From contig NZ_BAABJY010000002.1 of the NCBI RefSeq assembly GCF_039543545.1, positions 124,001 through 188,000 on the forward strand: DNA of 64,000 bases, given 5' to 3'. A model generated the notes under the pieces. That model saw nothing but the letters and a program-made list of their open reading frames with translations, made no database searches and was not told the DNA's origin. Positions 1 to 6,581 of this stretch are shown piece by piece (position 1 is the first letter of the stretch; each line of letters opens with the position of its first letter). The translations under genes and the position numbers were made by a program. This DNA is from Luteimonas vadosa. Lineage in GTDB: Bacteria; Pseudomonadota; Gammaproteobacteria; Xanthomonadales; Xanthomonadaceae.

Positions 1-543
1 TTCCTGGTCGGCGGCATCGTCACCACCAAGGATAGCTTCGACGTCCGCGTCAGCGGCGGCGGTCTCGCACCACGCGTCTTCTACAGCCTTAACCTGGACG
101 TCGGCGAGTGCCTGAAGCCCGCGAACAGCGACCATCGCTGCGTCACGAACTCGATACTCCCGCTGGGCGGCTCGATCAGGCTGGAGAACTACTGGATCGA
201 GACAACCACGACGCTCTCCCGGACCACCACCTGTTTGTTCAACGGGAGCCCACGCACCGCGACGGACACCATCCCGGTGCCGACGTTCCGCAACTACGCG
301 GTGACTTCGGTGACCCGCAACGGTTCCGCCTTCGGAACGATCGGCGCGGCCGCCAACGACGGCAAGACCTCCGAAACCACCACGATCACCTTCGGGTCCG
401 TCGGCGCTAACGACCTGCTCGTGGCGACCCTGACTGAACAGGCCGGCAGTCCCACCTACGCGACGATCGCCAGTTGCACCACCAACGGCGGCGGGAACCA
501 GATCAACAACATCGTCTGGACGAAGCCCTGGACGTTGCCCTGA
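1..543 (+). CDS. C-terminal part of an exported or surface protein of unknown function (5' end outside window)
   Basis: The frame is open from the first base to the TGA at 541-543, giving the last 180 residues of a longer protein. The sequence is rich in Thr, Asn, Gly and Val and has four well-spaced cysteines in short contexts (GECL, HRCV, TTCL, ASCT), which suggests disulfide-bonded extracellular beta structure. I see no transmembrane segment, sortase motif or catalytic motif in this part. It is followed by the tRNA-Asn gene and its promoter. I do not recognise the family. The exported, beta-rich nature is inferred from composition only. Confidence 0.6.
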   Translation, partial: FLVGGIVTTKDSFDVRVSGGGLAPRVFYSLNLDVGECLKPANSDHRCVTNSILPLGGSIRLENYWIETTTTLSRTTTCLFNGSPRTATDTIPVPTFRNYAVTSVTRNGSAFGTIGAAANDGKTSETTTITFGSVGANDLLVATLTEQAGSPTYATIASCTTNGGGNQINNIVWTKPWTLP

Positions 544-551
544 CTGCGCGG

Positions 552-580
552 TTGACGGCACTCCGGGCGGGCCGCAGAAT
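552..580 (+). promoter_or_regulatory. Sigma-70-type promoter of tRNA-Asn
   Basis: A -35 box TTGACG (552-557) and a -10 box CAGAAT (575-580) are separated by 17 bp and end about 10 bp before the mature tRNA. The GC-rich stretch after the -10 is typical of stringently controlled stable-RNA promoters. Confidence 0.5.
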
Positions 581-589
581 ATGCGGCCC

Positions 590-666
590 GCCCGAATAGC
601 TCAGCTGGTTAGAGCACTTGACTGTTAATCAGGGGGTCGTTGGTTCGAGTCCAACTTCGGGCGCCA
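590..666 (+). tRNA. tRNA-Asn (anticodon GTT)
   Basis: A 77-nt cloverleaf with acceptor stem gcccgaa (590-596) pairing with ttcgggc (656-662), discriminator G and encoded CCA (664-666). The anticodon loop CTGTTAA gives GTT, which reads Asn codons. The T arm carries the usual GGTTCGAGTCC. Confidence 0.97.
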
Positions 667-684
667 GATGCGGCCAGTACCGGC

Positions 685-710
685 AAAAGCCAGCCTTCGG
701 GCTGGTTTTT
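685..710 (+). terminator. Rho-independent terminator of tRNA-Asn
   Basis: Stem ccagcc/ggctgg (690-695 / 700-705) with a TTCG loop, preceded by AAAA and followed by TTTTT. It lies just after the tRNA and also close to the 3' end of the convergent pilin-like gene. Confidence 0.85.
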
Positions 711-771
711 GCGTTCCTGGGCCGGCCTCGGGCGTCGTGGCGGCCAGGCCCGGTTCGCACGCTGGTCGGCG

Positions 772-1317
772 TCAGGGCAAAGCCAGCACGCAGCGATCGG
801 CGGCGGCCTGGCTGGGGCGGCCCGCACGCAGGCGGCCGTCGTTCGCCAGGACCAGCGTAGTGGCGTGCGCCGGTCCGCGGCGGTCGCACAGGGTAAACGT
901 CACGTTGGACCCGGCGTTGCCGCCATTGGGCTGGAAGACGAGGCGGGTCCGGCCGGAGGTGGACTGCAGGCGCACGTTGTCGTCCAGCGCAGGAGCCTTG
1001 TGGAGGAGTATTTCGCCGGCATCGCGATTGCGATTCCCGTTCGCGTCGGCAAACGCCATCCAGCCGCCGCTCCAGTCCAGGTCGCCGCTGCAGGTCAGCT
1101 TCGACTGATCGGGGCAGGCGACGACCTCCACCGTTGCAAGCGCGGAGTATCGGACCGCCTCGAGCAGGGTGGCGGCAAGCTGCCCCCTCGCGGCGCTGCC
1201 GTGGGCCGCCGCCGATGCCCCGGTCCAGGCCGATACCGCCACGACCAGCAACACCGCTACCACGCACAGCGCGGCCAAGGCCTCGATCAACGTGAATCCG
1301 GCAATGCGCCTCGACAT
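772..1317 (-). CDS. GspH/FimT family pilin-like (pseudopilin) protein
   Basis: A 181-residue protein with a short basic leader (MSRRIAG) followed by FTLIE, the type IV prepilin peptidase site: cleavage would fall before F8, and the conserved Glu is at +5. A hydrophobic helix of about 20 residues follows. The soluble part carries the GspH/FimT-like pattern of a long N-terminal helix and a beta-rich head with several cysteines. The product is probably an inner-membrane minor pilin that primes a type IV pilus or type II secretion pseudopilus. No other pilin or secretion gene is visible nearby, so it looks like an orphan here. The start at 1317 is chosen because it places the leader correctly; upstream in-frame starts would bury it. 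Confidence 0.85.
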   Translation of the reverse strand: MSRRIAGFTLIEALAALCVVAVLLVVAVSAWTGASAAAHGSAARGQLAATLLEAVRYSALATVEVVACPDQSKLTCSGDLDWSGGWMAFADANGNRNRDAGEILLHKAPALDDNVRLQSTSGRTRLVFQPNGGNAGSNVTFTLCDRRGPAHATTLVLANDGRLRAGRPSQAAADRCVLALP

Positions 1318-1646
1318 GGGGGCTCCTGCGGCGGGGGGTCTGGGACAGGTTGCATCGCATTGGGCCCGGTGAGGATCGGGCCCATGATGTCGCTGGGGTA
1401 GGGAAATCCCCCGGGTGAATGTCAGCCGTGGATTGGACGGGATGACACTCCCGCAGGCCCGCGGCACGGGCCGGTGCCGCCGTCTGGAAAAGGCAAGCGC
1501 CAATGTTTTCTGCTGCTGCCACGGCCACCTAGGAGCGGGCGCCCCGGCGGCGCCAGAGCGATGCCCCCCGTCGGTGAACCGGCGGACGCGGCCCACATGG
1601 GCAGACGGGTGACGATAGACTGGCCGATGCTTCCCACGGGTATCCC
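1318..1646. other. Divergent intergenic region, pilin-like gene / uvrB
   Basis: About 330 bp separate the two divergent genes and should hold both promoters. I looked for a LexA-type palindrome before uvrB and did not see a convincing one. A weak -10-like TAGACT lies near 1616. No coding frame here looks real. Confidence 0.4.
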
Positions 1647-3689
1647 ATGAACGACGCCAAGCAAGATGCCGCGCCAGCCCCGGATCGGTTCCGCCTCGTC
1701 TCGCCGTACTCTCCTGCCGGCGACCAACCGCAGGCAATCGAGCGGCTCATCGACGGATTCGAGGCCGGGCTCGCCCACCAGACGCTGCTCGGCGTCACCG
1801 GCTCGGGCAAGACCTACACCATCGCCAACGTGATCCAGGCGGTGCAGAAGCCGACCCTGGTGATGGCGCCCAACAAGACGCTCGCGGCGCAGCTGTATGG
1901 CGAATTCAAGTCGTTCTTTCCGCACAACGCGGTGGAGTACTTCGTCAGCTACTACGACTACTACCAGCCCGAGGCCTACATCCCCTCCTCGGATACGTTC
2001 ATCGACAAGGACAGCTCGATCAACGAGCACATCGAGCAGATGCGGCTGTCGGCGACCAAGGCGTTGCTCGAGCGCCGCGACGCGATCATCGTGTGCACGG
2101 TGTCAGCGATCTACGGCCTCGGCGACCCCAACGAATACTTCAAGATGGTCCTGCACATGGTGCGCGGCGAGCGCATCGACCAGCGCGAGCTGATACGCCG
2201 CCTGACCGAGATGCAGTACACGCGCAACGACACCGAGTTGCGCCGTGCCACCTACCGCGTACGGGGCGAGGTGATCGACGTGCATCCGGCCGAGTCCGAC
2301 GCCGAGGCGCTGCGCATCGAACTGTTCGATGGCGAGATCGAGAAGCTGACGTTGTTCGACCCGCTCACCGGCGAGACGATGCGCACCCTTCCTCGTTACA
2401 CCATCTATCCCAAGTCGCATTACGTCACCACCCGGCGCACCGTGCTCGACGCGATCGAGGCGATCAAGGCGGAGTTGCCGCCCCGGCTGGAGCACTTCTA
2501 CGCGGAGAACAAGCTGGTCGAGGCGCAGCGGCTGGCACAGCGCACGCAGTTCGACCTGGAGATGATGGCCGAGGTCGGCTACTGCAACGGCATCGAGAAC
2601 TACTCGCGACACCTGACCGGGCGCATGCCCGGCGAGGCCCCGCCATGCCTGTTCGACTACCTGCCGCCCGACGCGCTGCTGGTGGTCGACGAGTCGCACG
2701 TGACCGTGCCGCAGATCGGCGCGATGTACAAGGGCGACCGCTCGCGCAAGGAGACGCTGGTGGAATTCGGTTTCCGGCTGCCGTCGGCGCTGGACAACCG
2801 GCCGCTGCGCTTCGAGGAGTGGGAGCTGCGTTCGCCGCGCACGATCTTCGTCTCGGCCACCCCGCGCGACTACGAGCGCCAGAAATCCGAAGGGCAGGTG
2901 GTGGAGCTGGTCGTGCGGCCGACCGGGCTGGTCGACCCGGAAGTGGAGATCCGCCCCGTCGCCACGCAGGTCGACGACGTCCTCGGCGAGATCAGCGCGC
3001 GCGTGGCGATGGGCGACCGCGTGCTCATCACCACGCTGACCAAGCGCATGGCAGAGAACCTCACCGAGTACCTCGCCGAGCACGACGTGCGCGTCCGTTA
3101 CCTGCATTCCGACGTGGACACGGTCGAACGCGTCGAGATCATCCGCGACCTGCGCCTTGGCAAGTTCGACGTCCTGGTCGGGATCAACCTGCTGCGCGAG
3201 GGCCTGGACATGCCCGAGGTGTCGCTGGTTGCGATCCTCGACGCCGACAAGGAGGGATTCCTGCGGTCGGCCGGCTCGCTGATCCAGACCATCGGCCGCG
3301 CCGCGCGCAACCTGCGCGGCAAGGCGATCCTGTACGCGGATCGCATCACCGCTTCGATGCAGGCAGCCATCGACGAAACCGACCGCCGCCGGCAGAAGCA
3401 GGTCGAGTACAACCTCGAGCACGGCATCACCCCGAGGAGCATCGAGCGTGCGGTGATGGACGTGATGGAGGGGGCGCGCAGCGAGCCCGCGCTGGTGAAG
3501 AAGGGGGGCACGCGGCGGGTGGCGGAGGCGTCCGAGGATTACGCCGCGCTCGATCCCGCCCAGATGGCCGCCAAGGTCAAGGCGTTGGAGCAGCGGATGT
3601 ACGAGCACGCGCGCGACCTGGAGTTCGAGGACGCCGCGCGCGTGCGCGACCAGATCCGGCGCCTCAAGGATGTCGCGCTGCGCACTTGA
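1647..3689 (+). CDS. uvrB: Excinuclease ABC subunit B
   Basis: UvrB is the DNA-damage verifying helicase-like subunit of nucleotide excision repair. It is loaded by UvrA and then recruits UvrC. The 680-residue protein has Walker A GVTGSGKT (about 49-56), the damage-probing beta-hairpin with YYDYYQPEAY (about 102-111), a DESH Walker B box near residue 348, helicase motif VI QTIGRAARN and a C-terminal UVR domain (ARDLEFEDAARVRDQ) that contacts UvrC. The length is normal (E. coli 673). The ATG at 1647 gives the expected N-terminus. It is separated by 92 bp from the LysM gene downstream. Confidence 0.98.
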   Translation: MNDAKQDAAPAPDRFRLVSPYSPAGDQPQAIERLIDGFEAGLAHQTLLGVTGSGKTYTIANVIQAVQKPTLVMAPNKTLAAQLYGEFKSFFPHNAVEYFVSYYDYYQPEAYIPSSDTFIDKDSSINEHIEQMRLSATKALLERRDAIIVCTVSAIYGLGDPNEYFKMVLHMVRGERIDQRELIRRLTEMQYTRNDTELRRATYRVRGEVIDVHPAESDAEALRIELFDGEIEKLTLFDPLTGETMRTLPRYTIYPKSHYVTTRRTVLDAIEAIKAELPPRLEHFYAENKLVEAQRLAQRTQFDLEMMAEVGYCNGIENYSRHLTGRMPGEAPPCLFDYLPPDALLVVDESHVTVPQIGAMYKGDRSRKETLVEFGFRLPSALDNRPLRFEEWELRSPRTIFVSATPRDYERQKSEGQVVELVVRPTGLVDPEVEIRPVATQVDDVLGEISARVAMGDRVLITTLTKRMAENLTEYLAEHDVRVRYLHSDVDTVERVEIIRDLRLGKFDVLVGINLLREGLDMPEVSLVAILDADKEGFLRSAGSLIQTIGRAARNLRGKAILYADRITASMQAAIDETDRRRQKQVEYNLEHGITPRSIERAVMDVMEGARSEPALVKKGGTRRVAEASEDYAALDPAQMAAKVKALEQRMYEHARDLEFEDAARVRDQIRRLKDVALRT

Positions 3690-3781
3690 ATCGTGGCTCC
3701 GCGGTCCCGGTGGCCCAGCGCGGAAACATTGGCTTCACCCCCTTGGTGGGACAGTGGGCGCCCCCACCAAGGAGCAGTCGC

Positions 3782-4276
3782 ATGGGTCTTTTCGATTTCG
3801 TCAGGAACGCCGGCAAGAAGATCTTCGGCAAGGACGACGACAAGCAGGACGTGACCAAGCCGCTTAGCACGCATCTTCGCGAGCATGGCATCGATCCATC
3901 CGGCATCCAGTTCAAGTTCGAGGGGGATGGCACCGTCGTGATGACGGGCGTCGTCCCAGACCAGGAGACGCGCGAGAAGGCGGTCCTCGTCGTCGGAAAC
4001 GTGGAAGGCGTGGCGCGCGTGGACGACCGGCTGTGGATCGGTGCCAAAGGCTCGGCCCCGGGCGCCGGCACGACGGTCGAGCATGGCTCGGCAGGCAGCC
4101 AGACCGGGTGGTCCTCCAGGACGTATACGGTGAAGTCCGGCGACACCTTGTCCAAGATCGCCAAGGAGATGTACGGGGACGCCGGCAAGTACCCGCAGAT
4201 CTTCGAGGCGAACCGGCCCATGCTCAAGGACCCGGACGAGATCTACCCCGGACAGGTGCTGCGCATCCCGAACTGA
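3782..4276 (+). CDS. kbp: BON-LysM protein (Kbp/YgaU type)
   Basis: A 164-residue soluble protein with an N-terminal MGLFDFVRNAGKKIFG, a BON domain (about 30-85, with the segment VVMTGVVPDQ) and a C-terminal LysM domain (about 115-163, starting YTVKSGDTLSKIAKEMYG). This is the architecture and length of E. coli YgaU, which was characterised as a potassium-binding protein. No signal peptide is seen, so a cytoplasmic location is likely despite the LysM domain. A good ribosome binding site (AAGGAG) lies 8 bp before the ATG. The role is assigned by family resemblance. Confidence 0.88.
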   Translation: MGLFDFVRNAGKKIFGKDDDKQDVTKPLSTHLREHGIDPSGIQFKFEGDGTVVMTGVVPDQETREKAVLVVGNVEGVARVDDRLWIGAKGSAPGAGTTVEHGSAGSQTGWSSRTYTVKSGDTLSKIAKEMYGDAGKYPQIFEANRPMLKDPDEIYPGQVLRIPN

Positions 4277-4315
4277 GCCGATCCGATCCTGGCCGCCGAG
4301 GGGGGCGCGCCCGGC

Positions 4316-4345
4316 TTGCCGGGTTGGGGGCCGACGGGCTAAACT
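4316..4345 (+). promoter_or_regulatory. Promoter of tRNA-Val(GAC)
   Basis: TTGCCG (4316-4321), an 18-bp spacer and TAAACT (4340-4345), ending 35 bp before the mature tRNA. Moderate match to sigma-70 consensus. Confidence 0.4.
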
Positions 4346-4380
4346 CCGCGCCCCTTGCCGGTGGTTTTCCGCCGGCCAGC

Positions 4381-4455
4381 GGGCGGTTAGCTCAGCGGTA
4401 GAGCACTACCTTGACATGGTAGGGGTCACAGGTTCGAACCCTGTACCGCCCACCA
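4381..4455 (+). tRNA. tRNA-Val (anticodon GAC)
   Basis: A 75-nt cloverleaf with acceptor gggcggt/accgccc, discriminator A and encoded CCA (4453-4455). The anticodon loop TTGACAT gives GAC, which reads GUC/GUU. Confidence 0.97.
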
Positions 4456-4477
4456 CTCCCTGGGGGTGGATTTCGGC

Positions 4478-4512
4478 AACGGCGCGGCGTCCCGTCCGCG
4501 CCGTTTGCGTTT
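4478..4512 (+). terminator. Rho-independent terminator after tRNA-Val
   Basis: A perfect 10-bp stem aacggcgcgg/ccgcgccgtt (4478-4487 / 4496-4505) with an 8-nt loop, followed by a T-rich stretch (TTTGCGTTT). Confidence 0.7.
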
Positions 4513-4618
4513 CCGGGGCGCGCAGCCGGCGGCATGCGGCAACGTCTCCCCCATTCGCCGCCCGGCCCGACAGGCTTCCTGCGACATTCCCTGCGACATT
4601 CCGGCCGAGACGCCGTCC

Positions 4619-5362
4619 TCAGACGAGCATCCGGGCAGCGAACAGCTTCTCGTAGTCCGGTCGGCACGCCTCCGCGACGGCTGCCGCATCCCCTGTCAGC
4701 CCGACCGATCGGCGAGCGGGCGGTCCGAATCCGGTCGAGGACAGCACGGCGTCGTACCAGTAGGGCGCCCAGACGCCGTCGCTTTCGCGGGGCCCTGGCG
4801 GCCAGGACAGCATGTCCGCGAGGAAATCGATGCCCAGCTCCTCGCACAGGGCCCGCAGGTGCGATTCCGGGTCGCGCAGGAATTCGCCGGAGTCGATCAC
4901 CGGCGGTGGGATGCCGTCCGCGGAGAGCCGCTCGAACAGCAGCGCCTGCTGGGGACTACCGATGTCCTCGGGGCTGACGGTGTCGCGGGTGCGCAGGTAG
5001 GAGGCGACGACCTGGGCCGGGTCGCGGATCAACAGCACGTTGTGCAACCTGCCGATCCAGCTGAGGTCCATGCCCGGCAGCAGGTGGTGGGTCATGTGTT
5101 TCTGGTACCAGATCGGCCGCTCGCCGGGCGCGGGCCCGTTGGCCAGCGCATCGACCACCCGCCGCCAGTCGCAGTCGCCGGCCGCGATGACCTCGTCGCG
5201 CCCGGGATGGTCGGCGCCCGTCGCGGACAGGTAATGGGCATACAGGGGCTCGTCGCTGACCGCGCAGTCGGGACGGTTTGCCCAGGCCCGCATCATCGCG
5301 GTGGAGATGTTGCGCGGACCGCTCCACATCGCGATGCGCAACGGTTGCGCGGTCGCCCTCAT
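4619..5362 (-). CDS. P-loop sulfotransferase-like protein, coupled to the aminotransferase gene
   Basis: A 247-residue protein with an N-terminal strand-P-loop segment IAMWSGPRNIST (about 10-21), the form of phosphate-binding loop seen in sulfotransferase-like proteins. Further family-like blocks are a central IRDPAQVVASY (sulfotransferase 3'-phosphate-binding region, around residue 120) and the surrounding helix pattern. No signal peptide or membrane segment is seen. The start ATG at 5362 overlaps the stop of the upstream aminotransferase (ATGA), so the two are co-translated. The substrate is unknown. The sulfotransferase assignment rests on the P-loop and the RDP motif; a nucleotide-binding protein without sulfotransferase activity is possible. 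Confidence 0.75.
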   Translation of the reverse strand: MRATAQPLRIAMWSGPRNISTAMMRAWANRPDCAVSDEPLYAHYLSATGADHPGRDEVIAAGDCDWRRVVDALANGPAPGERPIWYQKHMTHHLLPGMDLSWIGRLHNVLLIRDPAQVVASYLRTRDTVSPEDIGSPQQALLFERLSADGIPPPVIDSGEFLRDPESHLRALCEELGIDFLADMLSWPPGPRESDGVWAPYWYDAVLSSTGFGPPARRSVGLTGDAAAVAEACRPDYEKLFAARMLV

Positions 5363-6291
5363 GCCAGCCGGACGCCGGCGCGGAACGCCGCGTCGCGGTC
5401 CGCCAGCTCCCGATACAGGCGTTGCAGGCGCTCGACCATCGGTCCGCGTCCGTCGCTGATCGCCCGCCCGTCGATCTCGCGCACCGGCACCACGCCGGCG
5501 AAAGTGCCGGTGACGAAGGCCTCGCTGGCGCCGTAGGCCTCGGTCAGGCTGAAGTTCTTCTCCCGGGCGGGGATGTCGTGCTGGCGGCACAGGCGCAGCA
5601 CGTTGTCGCGGGTGATGCCGCCAAGGCAGTAGTCGCCAGTCGAGGTCCAGACCTCGTCCCGGCGCACGATGAAGAAGTGGGTCGAATTGCAGGTCGCGAC
5701 GAAGCCATGTGGATCCAGCATCAAGGCCTCGTCGGCTCCCGCGGTATACGCCTGGATGCAGGCGGTGATGCAGTTGAGCTTGCTGTGGCTGTTGAGCTTG
5801 GGGTCCTGCACGTCCGGGTAGCCACGGCGGACATGGACCGTGGCGAGGCGAATCCCGCGCTCGATGATGGCCGGTTGCGGCGTCTTGTACTCCGGGATGA
5901 TGACCACGGTCGCCTTGCCGACGGTCAATCGCGGGTCCTGGTACGGGGTGAGCTTCGTGCCTCGGGTGACCATCAGCCGGACGTGGACGCCATCCTCCAT
6001 GGCGTTTGCGGCCAGCGTGTCGTGGATCGCGCCGGCCAGCGCGCCGCGGTCGAGTCCCACGTCCAGCGCGATCGCCTTGGCGCCCTCGTAGAGGCGATCC
6101 AGGTGGGCGTCGAGGAACAGGGGCTGGCCCTGGTGCACGCGCAGGCCCTCCCAAACGCCGTCGCCGAGCACGAAGCCGCCGTCGAACACCGAGACCATGG
6201 CCTGGTCGCGCGGCTTGAACTCCCCGTTGACGTAGATGCGGACGTGCGCGTTGCGGGGGTCGTCGACGAAATCGTGCGTGCCGTGGGCCAT
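5359..6291 (-). CDS. Class IV PLP-dependent aminotransferase (branched-chain / D-amino acid type)
   Basis: A 310-residue fold-type IV aminotransferase that would transfer an amino group from a branched-chain, D- or related amino acid to a keto acid using pyridoxal phosphate. Visible family blocks are an N-terminal VSVFDGGFVLGDGVWEGLR, a Lys-rich segment DPKLNSHSKLN expected to hold the PLP Schiff-base lysine, and a C-terminal EAYGASEAFVTGTF block. It begins the minus-strand pair with the sulfotransferase-like gene and overlaps it by 4 bp. Divergent thrS transcription starts in the same 290-bp gap. It could be IlvE, but the pairing and the Lys region make a specialised aminotransferase equally likely, so no symbol is given. 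Confidence 0.85.
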   Translation of the reverse strand: MAHGTHDFVDDPRNAHVRIYVNGEFKPRDQAMVSVFDGGFVLGDGVWEGLRVHQGQPLFLDAHLDRLYEGAKAIALDVGLDRGALAGAIHDTLAANAMEDGVHVRLMVTRGTKLTPYQDPRLTVGKATVVIIPEYKTPQPAIIERGIRLATVHVRRGYPDVQDPKLNSHSKLNCITACIQAYTAGADEALMLDPHGFVATCNSTHFFIVRRDEVWTSTGDYCLGGITRDNVLRLCRQHDIPAREKNFSLTEAYGASEAFVTGTFAGVVPVREIDGRAISDGRGPMVERLQRLYRELADRDAAFRAGVRLA

Positions 6292-6348
6292 GCGCTACTC
6301 CCGGTGTCCAGCCGATGGTAACCAAGCCCGCCGGGCCTGGGGATTGCG

Positions 6349-6377
6349 TTGACTTGGCCCGTCCCAGCCACTAAGTT
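6349..6377 (+). promoter_or_regulatory. Putative promoter of the thrS leader transcript
   Basis: TTGACT (6349-6354), a 17-bp spacer and TAAGTT (6372-6377) predict a start near 6384. That is 50 nt before the leader peptide ATG and about 200 nt before thrS. Confidence 0.5.
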
Positions 6378-6433
6378 TGCCGCAGCGACACATCCACTAG
6401 GCGGCCCGCGGCAACGCCGGCCGAGCGTGCGAC

Positions 6434-6460
6434 ATGGACACTACCACCGCCCAAGCTTGA
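6434..6460 (+). CDS. Putative thrS leader peptide MDTTTAQA
   Basis: An 8-codon open frame (ATG at 6434, TGA at 6458) encodes Met-Asp-Thr-Thr-Thr-Ala-Gln-Ala, with three consecutive Thr codons (act acc acc). It lies between a plausible promoter and an intrinsic terminator that precedes thrS, the threonyl-tRNA synthetase gene. This is the arrangement expected for ribosome-mediated attenuation: scarce charged tRNA-Thr would stall the ribosome on the Thr codons and favour read-through into thrS. The ribosome binding site is weak (only a short GAG about 9 bp upstream). Function is inference. Confidence 0.5.
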   Translation: MDTTTAQA

Positions 6461-6467
6461 GCCGTCC

Positions 6468-6509
6468 CGAGGCATCCGCATCCCGCAGGCGCCCTCGTGG
6501 CGCTTTTTT
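6468..6509 (+). terminator. Intrinsic terminator / attenuator before thrS
   Basis: Terminator stem aggcgcc/ggcgctt (6487-6493 / 6499-6505, with one GU pair) followed by TTTTTT (6504-6509). An alternative 5-bp pairing cgagg/cctcg (6468-6472 / 6493-6497) would disrupt the terminator and could act as antiterminator. It ends about 72 bp before thrS. Confidence 0.6.
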
Positions 6510-6581
6510 GTTGCCCCACGGCCGGGCCAGGCCCCGCCGCACCGTCCGACCTTCTCCTGCGCAGACCCAAGAGCCGCACCC

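Noticed and set aside
629..1528. Long Arg/Pro/Ala-rich frames opposite real genes throughout the window
   Set aside because: They are antisense or shifted-frame shadows of GC-rich coding genes, with no recognisable domains and no ribosome binding site.
1318..1646. LexA/SOS box before uvrB
   Set aside because: I found no palindrome close to known LexA sites; the sequence only has a weak -10-like TAGACT.
6292..6581. T-box or other classical riboswitch before thrS
   Set aside because: No T-box specifier loop or conserved T-box sequence is seen, and T-boxes are not expected in gammaproteobacteria; the leader-peptide model fits better.
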